Source of the DNA: VXMF01 sp965206775
GTDB taxonomy: Bacteria > Acidobacteriota > Terriglobia > Bryobacterales > UBA6623
Length of the DNA: 64,000 bases
Assembly (NCBI GenBank): GCA_965206775.1
Contig: CBDBKU010000002.1
Location: forward strand, 1,240,001-1,304,000
Direction of reading: 5' to 3'
This document shows, one piece after another, positions 26,669 to 36,235 of this stretch (position 1 is its first letter; each line of letters opens with the position of its first letter). Under the pieces are notes generated by a model. It saw only the letters and a program-made list of their open reading frames with translations. It had not been told where the DNA came from and ran no database searches. A program made the position numbers and the translations under genes.

Positions 26669-28534
26669 ATGAGAGCGCGGAATGGAACTAAAGAGTGCTG
26701 GCTGGCGGCGATTGCTCTGCTTCTCGCCGGTGCCGTCGCGAGCTCTCAGCAGGTCCCGCTCGGACCCGCGGACTTTGCTGAGATCGAGACCCGCTTTCGC
26801 GCCGCCAAGAACTTCGAACAGAACGGGAACCTCGCAAAGGCGGTCTCCGAGTACCGAACCATTCTCGAGAAATACCCGACGGCGGTGCCCCGGGTGTACC
26901 ACAATCTCGGGCTCGTTACCTACTACCAGCGCGACTACTTGAGCGCGATCGACGCTTTCGAAACCGGGATAGACCTCGACAAGACGATGGTCGCAAGCCG
27001 ATTGTTTCTCGGCGTCTCGTACTTGAATGTCGAGCGCCCGGAGAAGGCGCTGCCGCATCTCGAAGCCGCGCACAAGCTTCAACCGACCTTCGAGAGCGCC
27101 TTGCACCTAGGGCAAGCCTATGCGGCGAACCTCCGTCGAGGAGAAGCCATCGACGCGTACAGGGAGGCCCTGCCGCTGGCCGGGGACCAAGTCGCGAACG
27201 TGCTCTATTCCATCGGTAAAACCTACCTGAACATCGCGGAGAGGATCGTGAACGAGCAGGCGGAGACGTACCCCGAGTCGAAGGAGACCCATCTCGCAGC
27301 CGCGAAGGTCTTTGAGAGCCAGCAGGTGTATCAAGTGGCCGCGATCAAGTATCTCGAGGCGGCGGAGATGGATCCCCACAACGCATCCATCTTCTTTCCG
27401 CTAGCGCGCATGCTCGCAATCCTCGGACTGGAAGTTCCGTCCAATCTTGCGCTGGGGCGATATTGGATCCTCCTTCCCTCCGTGCCGCGCATGCCGATCG
27501 ACAAGAGCATACTGCCTAAGGAACAGGTGGCCGAGATCGGAACGAAAGTAGAGTTCGAAGGGATTCTGAGGTCGCTTCCCCCTGTCGATCCCGCACGCTT
27601 GCCGCCCCTGCCGATGGTGGGCCGAGAAATCAACGAAGAGCTGGCCGAGCGCCTGGAGCGCCCGGATTCCGGCACCTGGACTCGAGCGGTCGAAGCTGCA
27701 TCCGCTGGACGGTTCAAGGAGTCTCTGACAGCGCTCGACATGATCCGGACGAAGGGTGACGAATGGCTGCGCGACTACCTGAGGGCAAGCGTGCACGTTT
27801 GGTTGGACGACTACGACGCTGCGGCTCTCGTGGCAGGCAGCGCTTCGCTCGCCTCTCAATCGTTGCAGGCGGTTCAGACATTGAGGGCGGAGATTTTCCG
27901 TCAGGCCTCGATCGAGAACTTCGGCAGGTTGGTCAGCGACTATCCGATTTCGTGCCGAGCCCGGCTCGTCAAGGCCATGAACTTAGCCGCCCAGGAAAAG
28001 GCGGAGGCCGAAGCGGAGTTCCTTGGGGCCATCGAGGCGTGCCCGTTCGACACCCAAATCCGCATCGAGCTGGCTGACTACTACCTTTGGAACTCGCAAT
28101 ACGACGAGGCGCGCCAAGCGTGCCTTGACGAACTGGAGATCCACCCACATTCGAGTGCCGCGAAAAAGCGTCTGGGCAGGATCCACGTGCAGCTCAGAGA
28201 TGCAGAGAAGTCGCTTCCGTTCCTGCTTGCAGCAACGGAAGCGGATTCCGAAGACGCGGATGTCCGGACAGACCTGGGAAGGGCCTACGAACTGCTGAAG
28301 CGATGGGACGACGCGATAGCGGAATACAATCTGGCGATTGCATTGGATCCGACGCTGAACCGTGTCCACTACGTACTCGCGAGACTCTACCGCCAGCTCG
28401 GGCAAATGGACCTAGCCCAGCAGCAGTTCCAGCTATTCAAGCGGAATGAGGACGAAGCAAGGCAAACGAGAACAGCCAGAATCCAGCGCCTGCGCAAGAA
28501 GGAGGCGCCCGACGTGCCCGGATCGGTGCAGTAG
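26669..28534 (+). CDS. Secreted TPR-repeat protein
   Basis: 621 residues from ATG at 26669 (MRARNGTKECWLAAIALLLA, signal peptide to ASSQQ). Tetratricopeptide-like repeats fill the N-terminal 250 residues (NLAKAVSEYRTILEKYPTAV and following units) and the C-terminal 200 (KRWDDAIAEYNLAIALDPTL, RQLGQMDLAQQQFQLFKRNE). Such proteins scaffold envelope complexes. It sits between the seven-heme cytochrome and two CRTAC1 genes on one strand; the next gene starts seven bases after the stop, so they are very likely one operon. Confidence 0.85.
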   Translation: MRARNGTKECWLAAIALLLAGAVASSQQVPLGPADFAEIETRFRAAKNFEQNGNLAKAVSEYRTILEKYPTAVPRVYHNLGLVTYYQRDYLSAIDAFETGIDLDKTMVASRLFLGVSYLNVERPEKALPHLEAAHKLQPTFESALHLGQAYAANLRRGEAIDAYREALPLAGDQVANVLYSIGKTYLNIAERIVNEQAETYPESKETHLAAAKVFESQQVYQVAAIKYLEAAEMDPHNASIFFPLARMLAILGLEVPSNLALGRYWILLPSVPRMPIDKSILPKEQVAEIGTKVEFEGILRSLPPVDPARLPPLPMVGREINEELAERLERPDSGTWTRAVEAASAGRFKESLTALDMIRTKGDEWLRDYLRASVHVWLDDYDAAALVAGSASLASQSLQAVQTLRAEIFRQASIENFGRLVSDYPISCRARLVKAMNLAAQEKAEAEAEFLGAIEACPFDTQIRIELADYYLWNSQYDEARQACLDELEIHPHSSAAKKRLGRIHVQLRDAEKSLPFLLAATEADSEDADVRTDLGRAYELLKRWDDAIAEYNLAIALDPTLNRVHYVLARLYRQLGQMDLAQQQFQLFKRNEDEARQTRTARIQRLRKKEAPDVPGSVQ

Positions 28535-28541
28535 GGGCCGC

Positions 28542-30257
28542 GTGGCAACGCGCGAATTGGTTGTTTCCCGTGCAGTTGCGAGCGCATCGCTCGCGATGGC
28601 CCTGCCGATCCTCGCCGAGCCGCCAATTTTCGTCGATGTTGCGGCGGAGGCTGGACTTACCGATGTCTTCTACTGCGGCAGGGACGATCGCAAGGACTAC
28701 ATCCTCGAGGCTCTAGGAGGCGGGGTTGCCCTCCTTGACTACGACCGCGACGGACTTCTCGACGTGTTTTTCGTTTCGGGAAGCACCTTCGAGGGATTTC
28801 CGGTCGGTCAGGTCCCTAGCAACCAGCTCTATCGCAACAGCGGCGATGGCTCGTTCTCGAATGTCACCGACCGGACCGGATTGAGGAGCTCCGGATGGGG
28901 GCAAGGCGCTTGCGTAGGCGACATCGACAACGACGGGTTCGATGACCTGTTCGTCACGTTCTTCGGGGAGAACCGGCTGTTCCGTAACAGCGGCGAAGGG
29001 GCTTTTGCCGACGTCACCGCGGAGTCCGGCATCCACCGGGAGGCGCGGTGGTCCACTGGATGCGCGTTCCTGGACTATGACCTCGACGGACAGCTCGACC
29101 TGTTCGTCGCGAACTACCTAGTTTTCGAAAAGGACCGCATCCCGGCCAAGGGTAGCGGTCCTTCCTGCCGATGGAAGGGCCAGCCCGTGCTATGCGGGCC
29201 TCGCGGCCTGCCTGGAGAATCCAACCAGCTGTTTCGCAACCTTGGCGACGGCCGGTTCAAGGATGTCTCGGAGGAATCCGGTGTCGCCAGCGTGACGGAT
29301 CGATACTCGCTGTCCGTTACGCCTCTCGACTACGACAGCGATGGCTGGCCGGACATCTACGTGGCGGTTGACTCGCAAGCCAGCATCCTGTTCGAGAACA
29401 AGCGCGACGGCACGTTCACGGATGTCGGAGTATTCGCGGGGGTGGCCCTCGACGAGCACGGAGGCGTCCAGGCGGGCATGGGATCGGCGGCGGCCGATAT
29501 CAATGGCGACGGCAGATTCGACCTCATCAAGACGAACTTCATCGAGGAGGCTTCGAACATCTATGTAAGTTCCGGAGCGGCATCGTTCGAGGACAAGGTC
29601 CACGCGATGGGCGCAGGCACCAGCGTGAACTACATGGGATGGGGTGTCGGGGCGCTCGACTTCGACCGCGACACCTGGCCCGATGTCTTCGTGGTGAACG
29701 GTCACACTTACCCGGAAATCGAAGGCCTGGTCCACAACAACCCGTATCGGCAGAGGCGATTGTTGTATAGGAATATGGGAGGCCGGCGGCTCGAACGCGT
29801 CGAGCCGCCGGCCGGGTCCGCCATCCTGGCTGCCCACACGAGCCGCGGCCTGGCCGTAGGCGACTATGACAATGACGGCGATACCGATGTGTTCGTCAAC
29901 AACATGAACGAGCGCCCGAGCCTCCTCCGCAACGACTCCCCGCCAGCAGGCGGGTTTCTGTCGTTGCGGCTGATCGGCACGAAGTCCAACCGGAGCGCAA
30001 TCGGAGCGCGCGTTACCGTCGAGGCCGGTTCCAGGCTCATGGTCCAGGAGGTGCGATCAGGCTCCAGCTTCATGTCGAGCAGCGACCTGAGACTTCACTT
30101 CGGGCTGGGAGACTACGAGCGCGTCGGAAAGATCGTGGTGGACTGGCCGCACCTGTCTTCCAGCGACACGGTAGATGATCTGGCCACGAACCAATTCCTG
30201 GAAATTACCGAGGGCGAGGGAGTCACCGCTCGCGTTCCCGGCGGACGGGCGGAGTAA
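28542..30257 (+). CDS. CRTAC1-family FG-GAP/ASPIC-UnbV protein (copy 1)
   Basis: 571 residues from GTG at 28542, seven bases behind the TPR gene with GGGGCC as a possible ribosome binding site; the frame is open upstream inside the TPR gene. A signal-like stretch (SASLAMALPILAEPP) precedes FG-GAP/VCBS repeats with calcium-type loops (DYDRDGLLDVFFV, DIDNDGFDDLFV, DYDNDGDTDVFVNN). The C-terminal ASPIC/UnbV domain contains QEVRSGSSFMSSSDLRLHFG. These proteins fold as beta-propellers and are exported; function is unknown, with adhesion or matrix roles suggested. Copy 2 starts two bases after its stop. Confidence 0.85.
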   Translation: MATRELVVSRAVASASLAMALPILAEPPIFVDVAAEAGLTDVFYCGRDDRKDYILEALGGGVALLDYDRDGLLDVFFVSGSTFEGFPVGQVPSNQLYRNSGDGSFSNVTDRTGLRSSGWGQGACVGDIDNDGFDDLFVTFFGENRLFRNSGEGAFADVTAESGIHREARWSTGCAFLDYDLDGQLDLFVANYLVFEKDRIPAKGSGPSCRWKGQPVLCGPRGLPGESNQLFRNLGDGRFKDVSEESGVASVTDRYSLSVTPLDYDSDGWPDIYVAVDSQASILFENKRDGTFTDVGVFAGVALDEHGGVQAGMGSAAADINGDGRFDLIKTNFIEEASNIYVSSGAASFEDKVHAMGAGTSVNYMGWGVGALDFDRDTWPDVFVVNGHTYPEIEGLVHNNPYRQRRLLYRNMGGRRLERVEPPAGSAILAAHTSRGLAVGDYDNDGDTDVFVNNMNERPSLLRNDSPPAGGFLSLRLIGTKSNRSAIGARVTVEAGSRLMVQEVRSGSSFMSSSDLRLHFGLGDYERVGKIVVDWPHLSSSDTVDDLATNQFLEITEGEGVTARVPGGRAE

Positions 30258-30259
30258 CT

Positions 30260-31990
30260 GTGATTCTGTCCCGGCGGCGACTATTGCAACTCGGCGCTGC
30301 CGGCGCCTCCGGCCGAGGCGGCCTGCTCGGAGCCACGCCGGACGAAGGGACAGGCGAGCCTTACGGTGTCCAATTCGTAGACGTGGCGCAACAGGCAGGC
30401 CTGACCGAGACGGTCCACTACGGAAGCAGCGAGCAGGTGAAGTACATCGTCGAGGCCAACGGCTGCGGGGTCGCCTTTTACGACTATGACAACGACGGGT
30501 GGCCCGACGTTTTCGTCTTGAACGGAACGCGCTTGGATGGTTTTCCGTCAGGCGCAGCGCCCACGAACCGCCTGTACAGGAACAATCGAGATGGTACGTT
30601 CACGGATGTCACCGAGGAAGCCGGCCTCGTCCGTTCAGGCTGGGCGAACAGCGTCTGCATCGGAGATTTCGACAACGATGGCCACGACGATCTCTTCATC
30701 ACGTATTGGGGCCAGAACGTGCTGTACCGCAACAACGGTGACGGCACCTTCTCCGACGTCACCGAGGAAGCCGGCCTAGGCGGCTTTCCAGATCGCTGGA
30801 ACACAGGCGCGACGTTCATTGACTACGACCGCGACGGGTACTTGGACCTCTTCGTTTCGAATTACGTCGAGGTCGACCTCGCCAAGCTCCCCCTTCCGGG
30901 CCAAGGCAACAACTGCGAGTGGAAGGGCGTCCCGGTCTTCTGCGGCCCGCGAGGCATGCAGGGCACCAAGAACTACCTGTACCGCAACAACGGCGACGGC
31001 ACGTTCTCGGACGTGAGCGAGGAGGCTGGAATCCATAGCCCGCACGGCTACTACGGAATGACAGCAGTCGTGACGGACGTCGACGAGAATGGCTGGCCGG
31101 ACATCTACGTGGCCTGCGACTCCACTCCGAGCATCCTGTACCGCAACAATGGCGACGGGACGTTCACGGACATCGCAGTCGAGTGCGGGGTCGCTTACAG
31201 TGAGGACGGGCGCGAGCAAGCCGGAATGGGCCTGGCAACCGGGGACTACGACGGTGACGGCAAGCTCGACATTGTCAAGACCCTCTTCGCCGACGAGATG
31301 CCGGCCCTGTACCGGAATTACGGGAACGGAACTTTCGCAGACATGTCTGTGGAGGCAGGCCTGCACGCGGTGACGCAGCACATCCAATGGGGCACGGGCC
31401 TCGTTGACTTCAATAACGACAGCTGGCCGGACCTGTTCTATACCGTCGGGAACCTGTTTCCGCGCGTGGAGCAGTTCAATCCCCGCTATCCGTACCGGGG
31501 CCCGCGATTCTTGTTCAGGAACCTGCGTGACGGCTCGTTCGCGAACATCACCGACGATTGCGGGCCCGGTCTGACGACTCCTCACTCCAGCCGGGGCTGC
31601 GCTTTCGGAGACTTTGACAACGACGGCGACATGGACATCCTGGTGATGAACATGAACGAGCCGCCGTCCTTGATTCGGACCGATGTCTCGACGGGCAACC
31701 ACTGGCTAAAGGTCAAGCTTATCGGGGTCGAGTCGAACCGTACCGCGATTGGTGCCAGGATCGACCTCCGGTCCGGGAGCAGGCGGCAGTCCCAGGAAGT
31801 GCACAGCCAGTCCAGCTACTACTCGGTCAACGACTTGCGCATCCACTTCGGACTCGGCCGCGAGTCCCAGGCGGACGAACTGACTGTCCGCTGGCCGAAT
31901 GGCAAGCGTGAGCGCCTCCAGGACGTTCCGGGGGATCGCGTGGTCTACATCGAAGAGGGCAGCGGAATCGTTCGTTCGGAGGAGTTCTGA
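30260..31990 (+). CDS. CRTAC1-family FG-GAP/ASPIC-UnbV protein (copy 2)
   Basis: 576 residues from GTG at 30260, two bases after the stop of copy 1. The N-terminus ILSRRRLLQLGAAGASG has a twin-arginine look, unlike the Sec-like start of copy 1. Repeats such as DYDNDGWPDVFVLNG, DFDNDGHDDLFITYWG and DYDRDGYLDLFVSNYV are FG-GAP blades, followed by an ASPIC/UnbV domain (SQEVHSQSSYYSVNDLRIHF). It is closer to the copy at 39562 than to its neighbour; SSRGCAFGDFDNDGDMDILV is identical in both. It ends the 16-32 kb block. Confidence 0.87.
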   Translation: MILSRRRLLQLGAAGASGRGGLLGATPDEGTGEPYGVQFVDVAQQAGLTETVHYGSSEQVKYIVEANGCGVAFYDYDNDGWPDVFVLNGTRLDGFPSGAAPTNRLYRNNRDGTFTDVTEEAGLVRSGWANSVCIGDFDNDGHDDLFITYWGQNVLYRNNGDGTFSDVTEEAGLGGFPDRWNTGATFIDYDRDGYLDLFVSNYVEVDLAKLPLPGQGNNCEWKGVPVFCGPRGMQGTKNYLYRNNGDGTFSDVSEEAGIHSPHGYYGMTAVVTDVDENGWPDIYVACDSTPSILYRNNGDGTFTDIAVECGVAYSEDGREQAGMGLATGDYDGDGKLDIVKTLFADEMPALYRNYGNGTFADMSVEAGLHAVTQHIQWGTGLVDFNNDSWPDLFYTVGNLFPRVEQFNPRYPYRGPRFLFRNLRDGSFANITDDCGPGLTTPHSSRGCAFGDFDNDGDMDILVMNMNEPPSLIRTDVSTGNHWLKVKLIGVESNRTAIGARIDLRSGSRRQSQEVHSQSSYYSVNDLRIHFGLGRESQADELTVRWPNGKRERLQDVPGDRVVYIEEGSGIVRSEEF

Positions 31991-32053
31991 CGATTCCGGC
32001 AGCGAGCTAGCCATGCCGGCGGGTTGGCGGAACTCTTCCAGCCAGCCGACCGA

Positions 32054-33010
32054 TCAGGGTCTGCGAAGGATGATAGCGTCTTCACTCGGGAAGTCGTCGG
32101 GCACCGGGTAACTGACGGCACCGGTCGCAAGCCACTCCGCCGCGCGGATCAGGCTCGTCTGGAAGCCCGCGCAAAGCACTCGGTCGGGGACTCCGACGTC
32201 GCTCCCCCAGATGTGTCCGAACGACGAGCTATAGACCCGCCCCCGACCGTAGGAGACAACCCATTCAAGCGGCCAATACCTGTTGGTGGCGATGTGAAGA
32301 CCGTAAGTCAGCACCGTCAGTTGCTCGGCCGGACCGCGTGCATACGTGTAAACCTCGATGTCGGGGGTCATCCATCGCTTAGGAGTGCCGCGTGTAATTG
32401 GGTGGTCGTTGAGCCGAATCACGACAGTGTCCTGACGCGGGCCATGACTCGTGTTCTCGCCCTCTCCGGCCGGGATTTGCCGGATCCTGCCTTCCGCGTC
32501 GAGTTGCAATGCGGTGCCTTGGTCTTTGGTACGCCAGCCGAGGCCAATCATGCGGTTGTATTCGGACCAGCGCGGGAATGCGTTGTTCGCGGAGTGAAAG
32601 GCCAGCAGACCGCCTCCTCCTCGTACGTACTCCTCCAAGGCGAGCTTAGCGTGCTGCGGCCATTGAAGCTCGGTTTGACGAATGTTGTTCCAGTTGAGAA
32701 CGACGACGTCATAGTCGGAGAACTGCGGACGCCACTGTTCCCAACCCGGGTCGTTCGGTTCGCTGGGCGTGGTCGTGTCCGCGACCTTGAAAATGCCCGT
32801 CTCCGTGAGAGTCGCTTTGATGAAGTCTGTCGTCTTGCGCCAGTCGTGATTGCTGAACCCGTCGACAATGAGGGCGTTGATCCGAGGTTGAGCTGCGGCT
32901 TGCTGGGCCATGGTGGGTCCGGCGGTCAGCAAGAGACAGGCTGCAACCAGAAGCGGAGACTGCCAAGGCTTCGGGCGAGTCTTGTTGTAGCTAGTGGCGT
33001 GGCTGACCAA
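32054..33010 (-). CDS. Secreted ThuA-like protein (glutamine-amidotransferase-like fold)
   Basis: 318 residues if TTG at 33010 is used. The frame is open to 33277, but the extra residues do not look like protein, and SPLLVAACLLLTAGPTMAQQ is a signal peptide. Visible ThuA features are INALIVDGFSNHDWRKTTDFI, YDVVVLNWNNI, YVRGGGGLLAFHSANNAF and VSYGRGRVYSSSFGHIWG, where the class I amidotransferase Cys is absent. ThuA-type proteins are linked to keto-sugar metabolism. The gene converges on CRTAC1 copy 2 and diverges from two agarase-like genes, which suggests a carbohydrate role. Confidence 0.8.
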   Translation of the reverse strand: MVSHATSYNKTRPKPWQSPLLVAACLLLTAGPTMAQQAAAQPRINALIVDGFSNHDWRKTTDFIKATLTETGIFKVADTTTPSEPNDPGWEQWRPQFSDYDVVVLNWNNIRQTELQWPQHAKLALEEYVRGGGGLLAFHSANNAFPRWSEYNRMIGLGWRTKDQGTALQLDAEGRIRQIPAGEGENTSHGPRQDTVVIRLNDHPITRGTPKRWMTPDIEVYTYARGPAEQLTVLTYGLHIATNRYWPLEWVVSYGRGRVYSSSFGHIWGSDVGVPDRVLCAGFQTSLIRAAEWLATGAVSYPVPDDFPSEDAIILRRP

Positions 33011-33194
33011 GATGTTGAGATTGTAGCGCTGAGCGAGGCGAAGGCGGCCTTCGGTACGTTTTTGCTGCGCGAGGGCCGAGGTACCATGGTGTGAAGCCCT
33101 AGGAAAAACCCGGGCGCTGCCTCGGGCGGGCCTTGCGTTTTGGCAGTGGGCTGAGGTTCCGAGGGGAAACTTTGGTAGGATCCTGGTCGGATGC

Positions 33195-33371
33195 ATGCAT
33201 GCGCCGACAGGTTTTCCTGCTAACGAACCCGCGTCTTCAGGCGTGGCGTACATCGAGCAGAATGTCCGTCCTGTCATGGCGAATTATTGCTACCACCAAG
33301 TAGCAAATTCATGGTTCAACCGGATTGTCCTGGCCAGGCCCTGGCTGACACGGTTGACGTGTCCCGAGTGA
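33195..33371 (+). pseudogene. Possible relic of a Planctomycete-type cytochrome N-terminus
   Basis: A 58-codon frame contains GVAYIEQNVRPVMANYCYH, which resembles the opening of PSCyt1-type cytochrome domains (FEKxVRPILxxxCYxCH) but has lost the second heme cysteine spacing. It lies in the 387-base gap between the divergent ThuA and agarase-like genes and has no ribosome binding site. I see nothing else in that gap. Confidence 0.3.
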
Positions 33372-33397
33372 CGGGACGAAATCATCTTGAGGTCAGC

Positions 33398-34852
33398 ATG
33401 AGAATCTTCGACTTACCGAGTCGCCTCGTCTTTACAGTGGCGACCGCGCTTCTCGTTTTGGCAGCGGCCTGTTCGAGTGACAAGGCCGAGTTCGACCAAT
33501 ACGGCGGCTGGACGGGCCTGAAGGGAGAAACGACCGGCTTCTTTCATCTGGAGGAGGTCAACGGCCGAAACTGGTTCATCACGCCAGATGGCAACGTCTT
33601 TTTCGGTGTGGCGATGAGTCATCTGCTGTCGGGAGAAAGCTATACCGCGGCCACGAATTTGTTCGGGGACGACCAGGAAGCCTGGCTTCGCGATTCGCTC
33701 GACAAGGCTCGGGCGATGGGCTTCAACTGCGCTCTCGGCGGCGCCACTAGCCCGGAACGCAACCTTAACGGGTTTGTCGACCTTGAGCTAGCGGAGAGTA
33801 TCTTCAGAGAAGACCAGTTTCCGTACGCTGCCGGGGTGATCCTGCTCAAGCACCCCTGGGAGTTCGTCGAGGGCGAAACATTGCCGGACGTCTTCGATCC
33901 TGCGTACGAGCAGCTCATCGAATCTCGAGCCGAGGCTGTGTGTCCCAAGGTCAAGGATGACCCGTTGATGATGGGCTACTACTACGGTTTCGGGGCGTTC
34001 AACCGCTCCGATCAGTGGGTGAATCACCACTTGTCTCTTCCGCCAGGCAGCGCCGGCCGCAACGCGCTGGTCGATCTGCTCGCTGACCGCCATGAGGGCG
34101 ACGTTCGAGAATTCAACAGCGTCTACGGCACGTCGGTCCAAGCGATTGAAGACTTGAAGGAAAAGGATGTCTTGGTATACCCGAAGGAGTTTGAGCGCGC
34201 CAACTACCCGGCTGTCGGCAAGAATCTAGATCCGACAAAGATGGCGGATTACCAGGCCATTCTCTCTCACATGGCGGTAACGCTCTATAGGATTGCTCAC
34301 ACGGCGATTCGTCGATGGGACACAAATCACCTCATCTTCGGATCGTTCATCAAGGAGTGGGCGCTGACCGGCGAGTCGTGGAAGGCGGCGGCTCCCTATG
34401 TCGACATGATCGCGCCTCAGCACGTCAATCCGGGTATCTCCATCAACGCGCTGGCGGACGCCGCCGGTTTGCCGATGATTGTGTCGGACGAGGATGCCGG
34501 ATTCCACTACCCCGGAAACACGGGCACTCTCTATAGAGGCGTCGTGTCTCACGACGCGCGTGGCGAGATCTACAGGGCGAACCTAATAAGGCACTACAAG
34601 GACCCCCAGGTTTTAGGAGTCACTTATTGCCTCTGCATGTACGACCAGGACGGCGAGACCTTGAAGAAGAATCTGCAGTCCGGGTACTTCGACATGGCCG
34701 GGATTCCCCGTCAAGACTTGATCGATACAGTGACGCAGATCAACCGCGAAGTCTACACTCACGCTCCTCACCCGGGAACGCCCGAGGAGATTCGCGAGTT
34801 AGACCGAGCCCTCTTCGACCTCTGGGAAAGGTACGAGCAAAAACGCAACTAG
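33398..34852 (+). CDS. Agarase-like (clan GH-A-type) lipoprotein
   Basis: 484 residues from ATG at 33398, chosen because the lipoprotein signal LVFTVATALLVLAAACSS with lipobox LAAAC begins there. The body resembles agarase-like TIM-barrel glycoside hydrolases: NWFITPDGNVFFGVAMSHLL, ARAMGFNCALGG, AHTAIRRWDTNHLIFGSFIK, YVDMIAPQHV. The place where clan GH-A enzymes carry the acid/base NE reads MMGYYYGFGAF, so catalysis may differ or be lost. The next gene is a distant paralog. Membrane-anchored, probably acting on polysaccharide; the exact substrate cannot be assigned. Confidence 0.65.
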   Translation: MRIFDLPSRLVFTVATALLVLAAACSSDKAEFDQYGGWTGLKGETTGFFHLEEVNGRNWFITPDGNVFFGVAMSHLLSGESYTAATNLFGDDQEAWLRDSLDKARAMGFNCALGGATSPERNLNGFVDLELAESIFREDQFPYAAGVILLKHPWEFVEGETLPDVFDPAYEQLIESRAEAVCPKVKDDPLMMGYYYGFGAFNRSDQWVNHHLSLPPGSAGRNALVDLLADRHEGDVREFNSVYGTSVQAIEDLKEKDVLVYPKEFERANYPAVGKNLDPTKMADYQAILSHMAVTLYRIAHTAIRRWDTNHLIFGSFIKEWALTGESWKAAAPYVDMIAPQHVNPGISINALADAAGLPMIVSDEDAGFHYPGNTGTLYRGVVSHDARGEIYRANLIRHYKDPQVLGVTYCLCMYDQDGETLKKNLQSGYFDMAGIPRQDLIDTVTQINREVYTHAPHPGTPEEIRELDRALFDLWERYEQKRN

Positions 34853-34922
34853 CGCGCTGTTCAAGCTTGGCAACCGTGATGACGAATCGATGAACGTTGA
34901 TTGGTACTTACGACTTTCAGAC

Positions 34923-36047
34923 ATGAGATTGCAATCACGGCGACACGTGCTCTGGATGCTTGCCGCTTCTGCCTCGGCGGCGACCGGCTTTTTCCGAATC
35001 GGAAAGAAGAACGAACGCGTCTGCCTCATCGATCCGGACGGTCAAGCCTTCTTCTCCCTGGGCCTCAACCATATCGACTCCGCCCCGTTGCGCTCAGACG
35101 ACACGTGGCAGCGGGAATTCGGTAATGACGCCAGGCGCTGGCTGCGCTTCCTACACGACGATCTGCTCCGCTGGGGGTTCAACACGGCCGGCTGGGTGCA
35201 GGAGTACGTGGTCATCAATGATCAGCACCGCCGTCATTCCCGCAACTTCAATCCGGAGGAGTACGGCTGGCTCGATCTTCCCTACTGTCAGATGCTCCCC
35301 TTCATCGAGTCCCATCAATGGGAAATTGAAACCCGGCTCCCGAAGATTGATTCGAAAGGATTCGCCGAATGGTGTGACTACGTGGCCCGTGATCAGTGCG
35401 TCCGCTACCGGGACGACTCGCGTTTGATCGGTTACTTCTACACCGATTGCCCTGTCTGGGTGCATACCCGGCGTGACAACGAATGGCGCGGAGCCCTCTT
35501 CGACGCCAATGAACTCAAGACCGCATCCGGCCGCCGTGAGCTGCAGCGCATCGCGACCCAGTACTATCGAACCCTTCATGAGGCAATCCGGCGCTACGAC
35601 GCGAACCATCTCATCCTCGGAGACCGCTACGAAGCCCGCGCACCGTTGCCGGAAGAAGTCGTGGGAGCTGCGCTGCCTTTCGTCGATGTCCTGAGTTTCC
35701 AGTGCTTCTCCCCGCCGGCCGAAATTGAATCCACCCTCAAGGGGTGGGCCGATTTTTCCGGCAAGCCGATCCTGCTCGCTGACGCAGCCCATTGGGCAGA
35801 GCCTTACACTCCCGGCTGGCCCCCTGCGGAGGATCGCACCCACGACTCCGCCGCCTACGCTGAAACGCTGAACCGCTTGCTGGACATCCCTTCTTGTGTC
35901 GGCTATCACCTTTGCGGAGCGTATCTGAAGAACAACGCACGGCGCTACGGTTTTCGGAACGCACGCAATCAGATCGAGAGCCACGTCCCCGGAATGACAC
36001 GCGCCAATCGAGCCGCCGCCGCTCGTTTCATCGAGGAAACCAACTAG
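34923..36047 (+). CDS. Agarase-like (clan GH-A-type) exported protein
   Basis: 374 residues from ATG at 34923; ATG at 34890 would add 11 residues. The N-terminus MRLQSRRHVLWMLAASASAA looks like a Tat signal. Conserved segments shared with the upstream gene are VCLIDPDGQAFFSLGLNHID, LLRWGFNTAGW, EAIRRYDANHLILGDRYEAR, VDVLSFQCFSP and KPILLADAAHW. The acid/base position reads LIGYFYTDCPVW, with an aspartate instead of NE. Probably carbohydrate-active; tandem with the lipoprotein paralog (70-base gap). Confidence 0.65.
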   Translation: MRLQSRRHVLWMLAASASAATGFFRIGKKNERVCLIDPDGQAFFSLGLNHIDSAPLRSDDTWQREFGNDARRWLRFLHDDLLRWGFNTAGWVQEYVVINDQHRRHSRNFNPEEYGWLDLPYCQMLPFIESHQWEIETRLPKIDSKGFAEWCDYVARDQCVRYRDDSRLIGYFYTDCPVWVHTRRDNEWRGALFDANELKTASGRRELQRIATQYYRTLHEAIRRYDANHLILGDRYEARAPLPEEVVGAALPFVDVLSFQCFSPPAEIESTLKGWADFSGKPILLADAAHWAEPYTPGWPPAEDRTHDSAAYAETLNRLLDIPSCVGYHLCGAYLKNNARRYGFRNARNQIESHVPGMTRANRAAAARFIEETN

Positions 36048-36235
36048 ATTCCAGCGCGAGCCGAGGCGAGGGGCAGCTCGAGGGACGGGTGTTCGTGGAG
36101 GCCGGGGGAAGATGCGGGAAATCCGGGGCAGCTCCCGAGCGAAGGAAAATTCACTCGGCCCGCCCGAACAGGAGCCACAATCGGAACGACGACCCGGCAG
36201 AGATCATGGATCTCGAACTCATTCTGGCTGGCTCG

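Noticed and set aside
32024..33094. Long plus-strand open frame across the ThuA-like gene
   Set aside because: It is the antisense shadow of the ThuA-like coding sequence.
33011..33277. Longer N-terminus for the ThuA-like protein
   Set aside because: The added residues are low-quality and antisense to the possible cytochrome relic; the signal peptide lies downstream.
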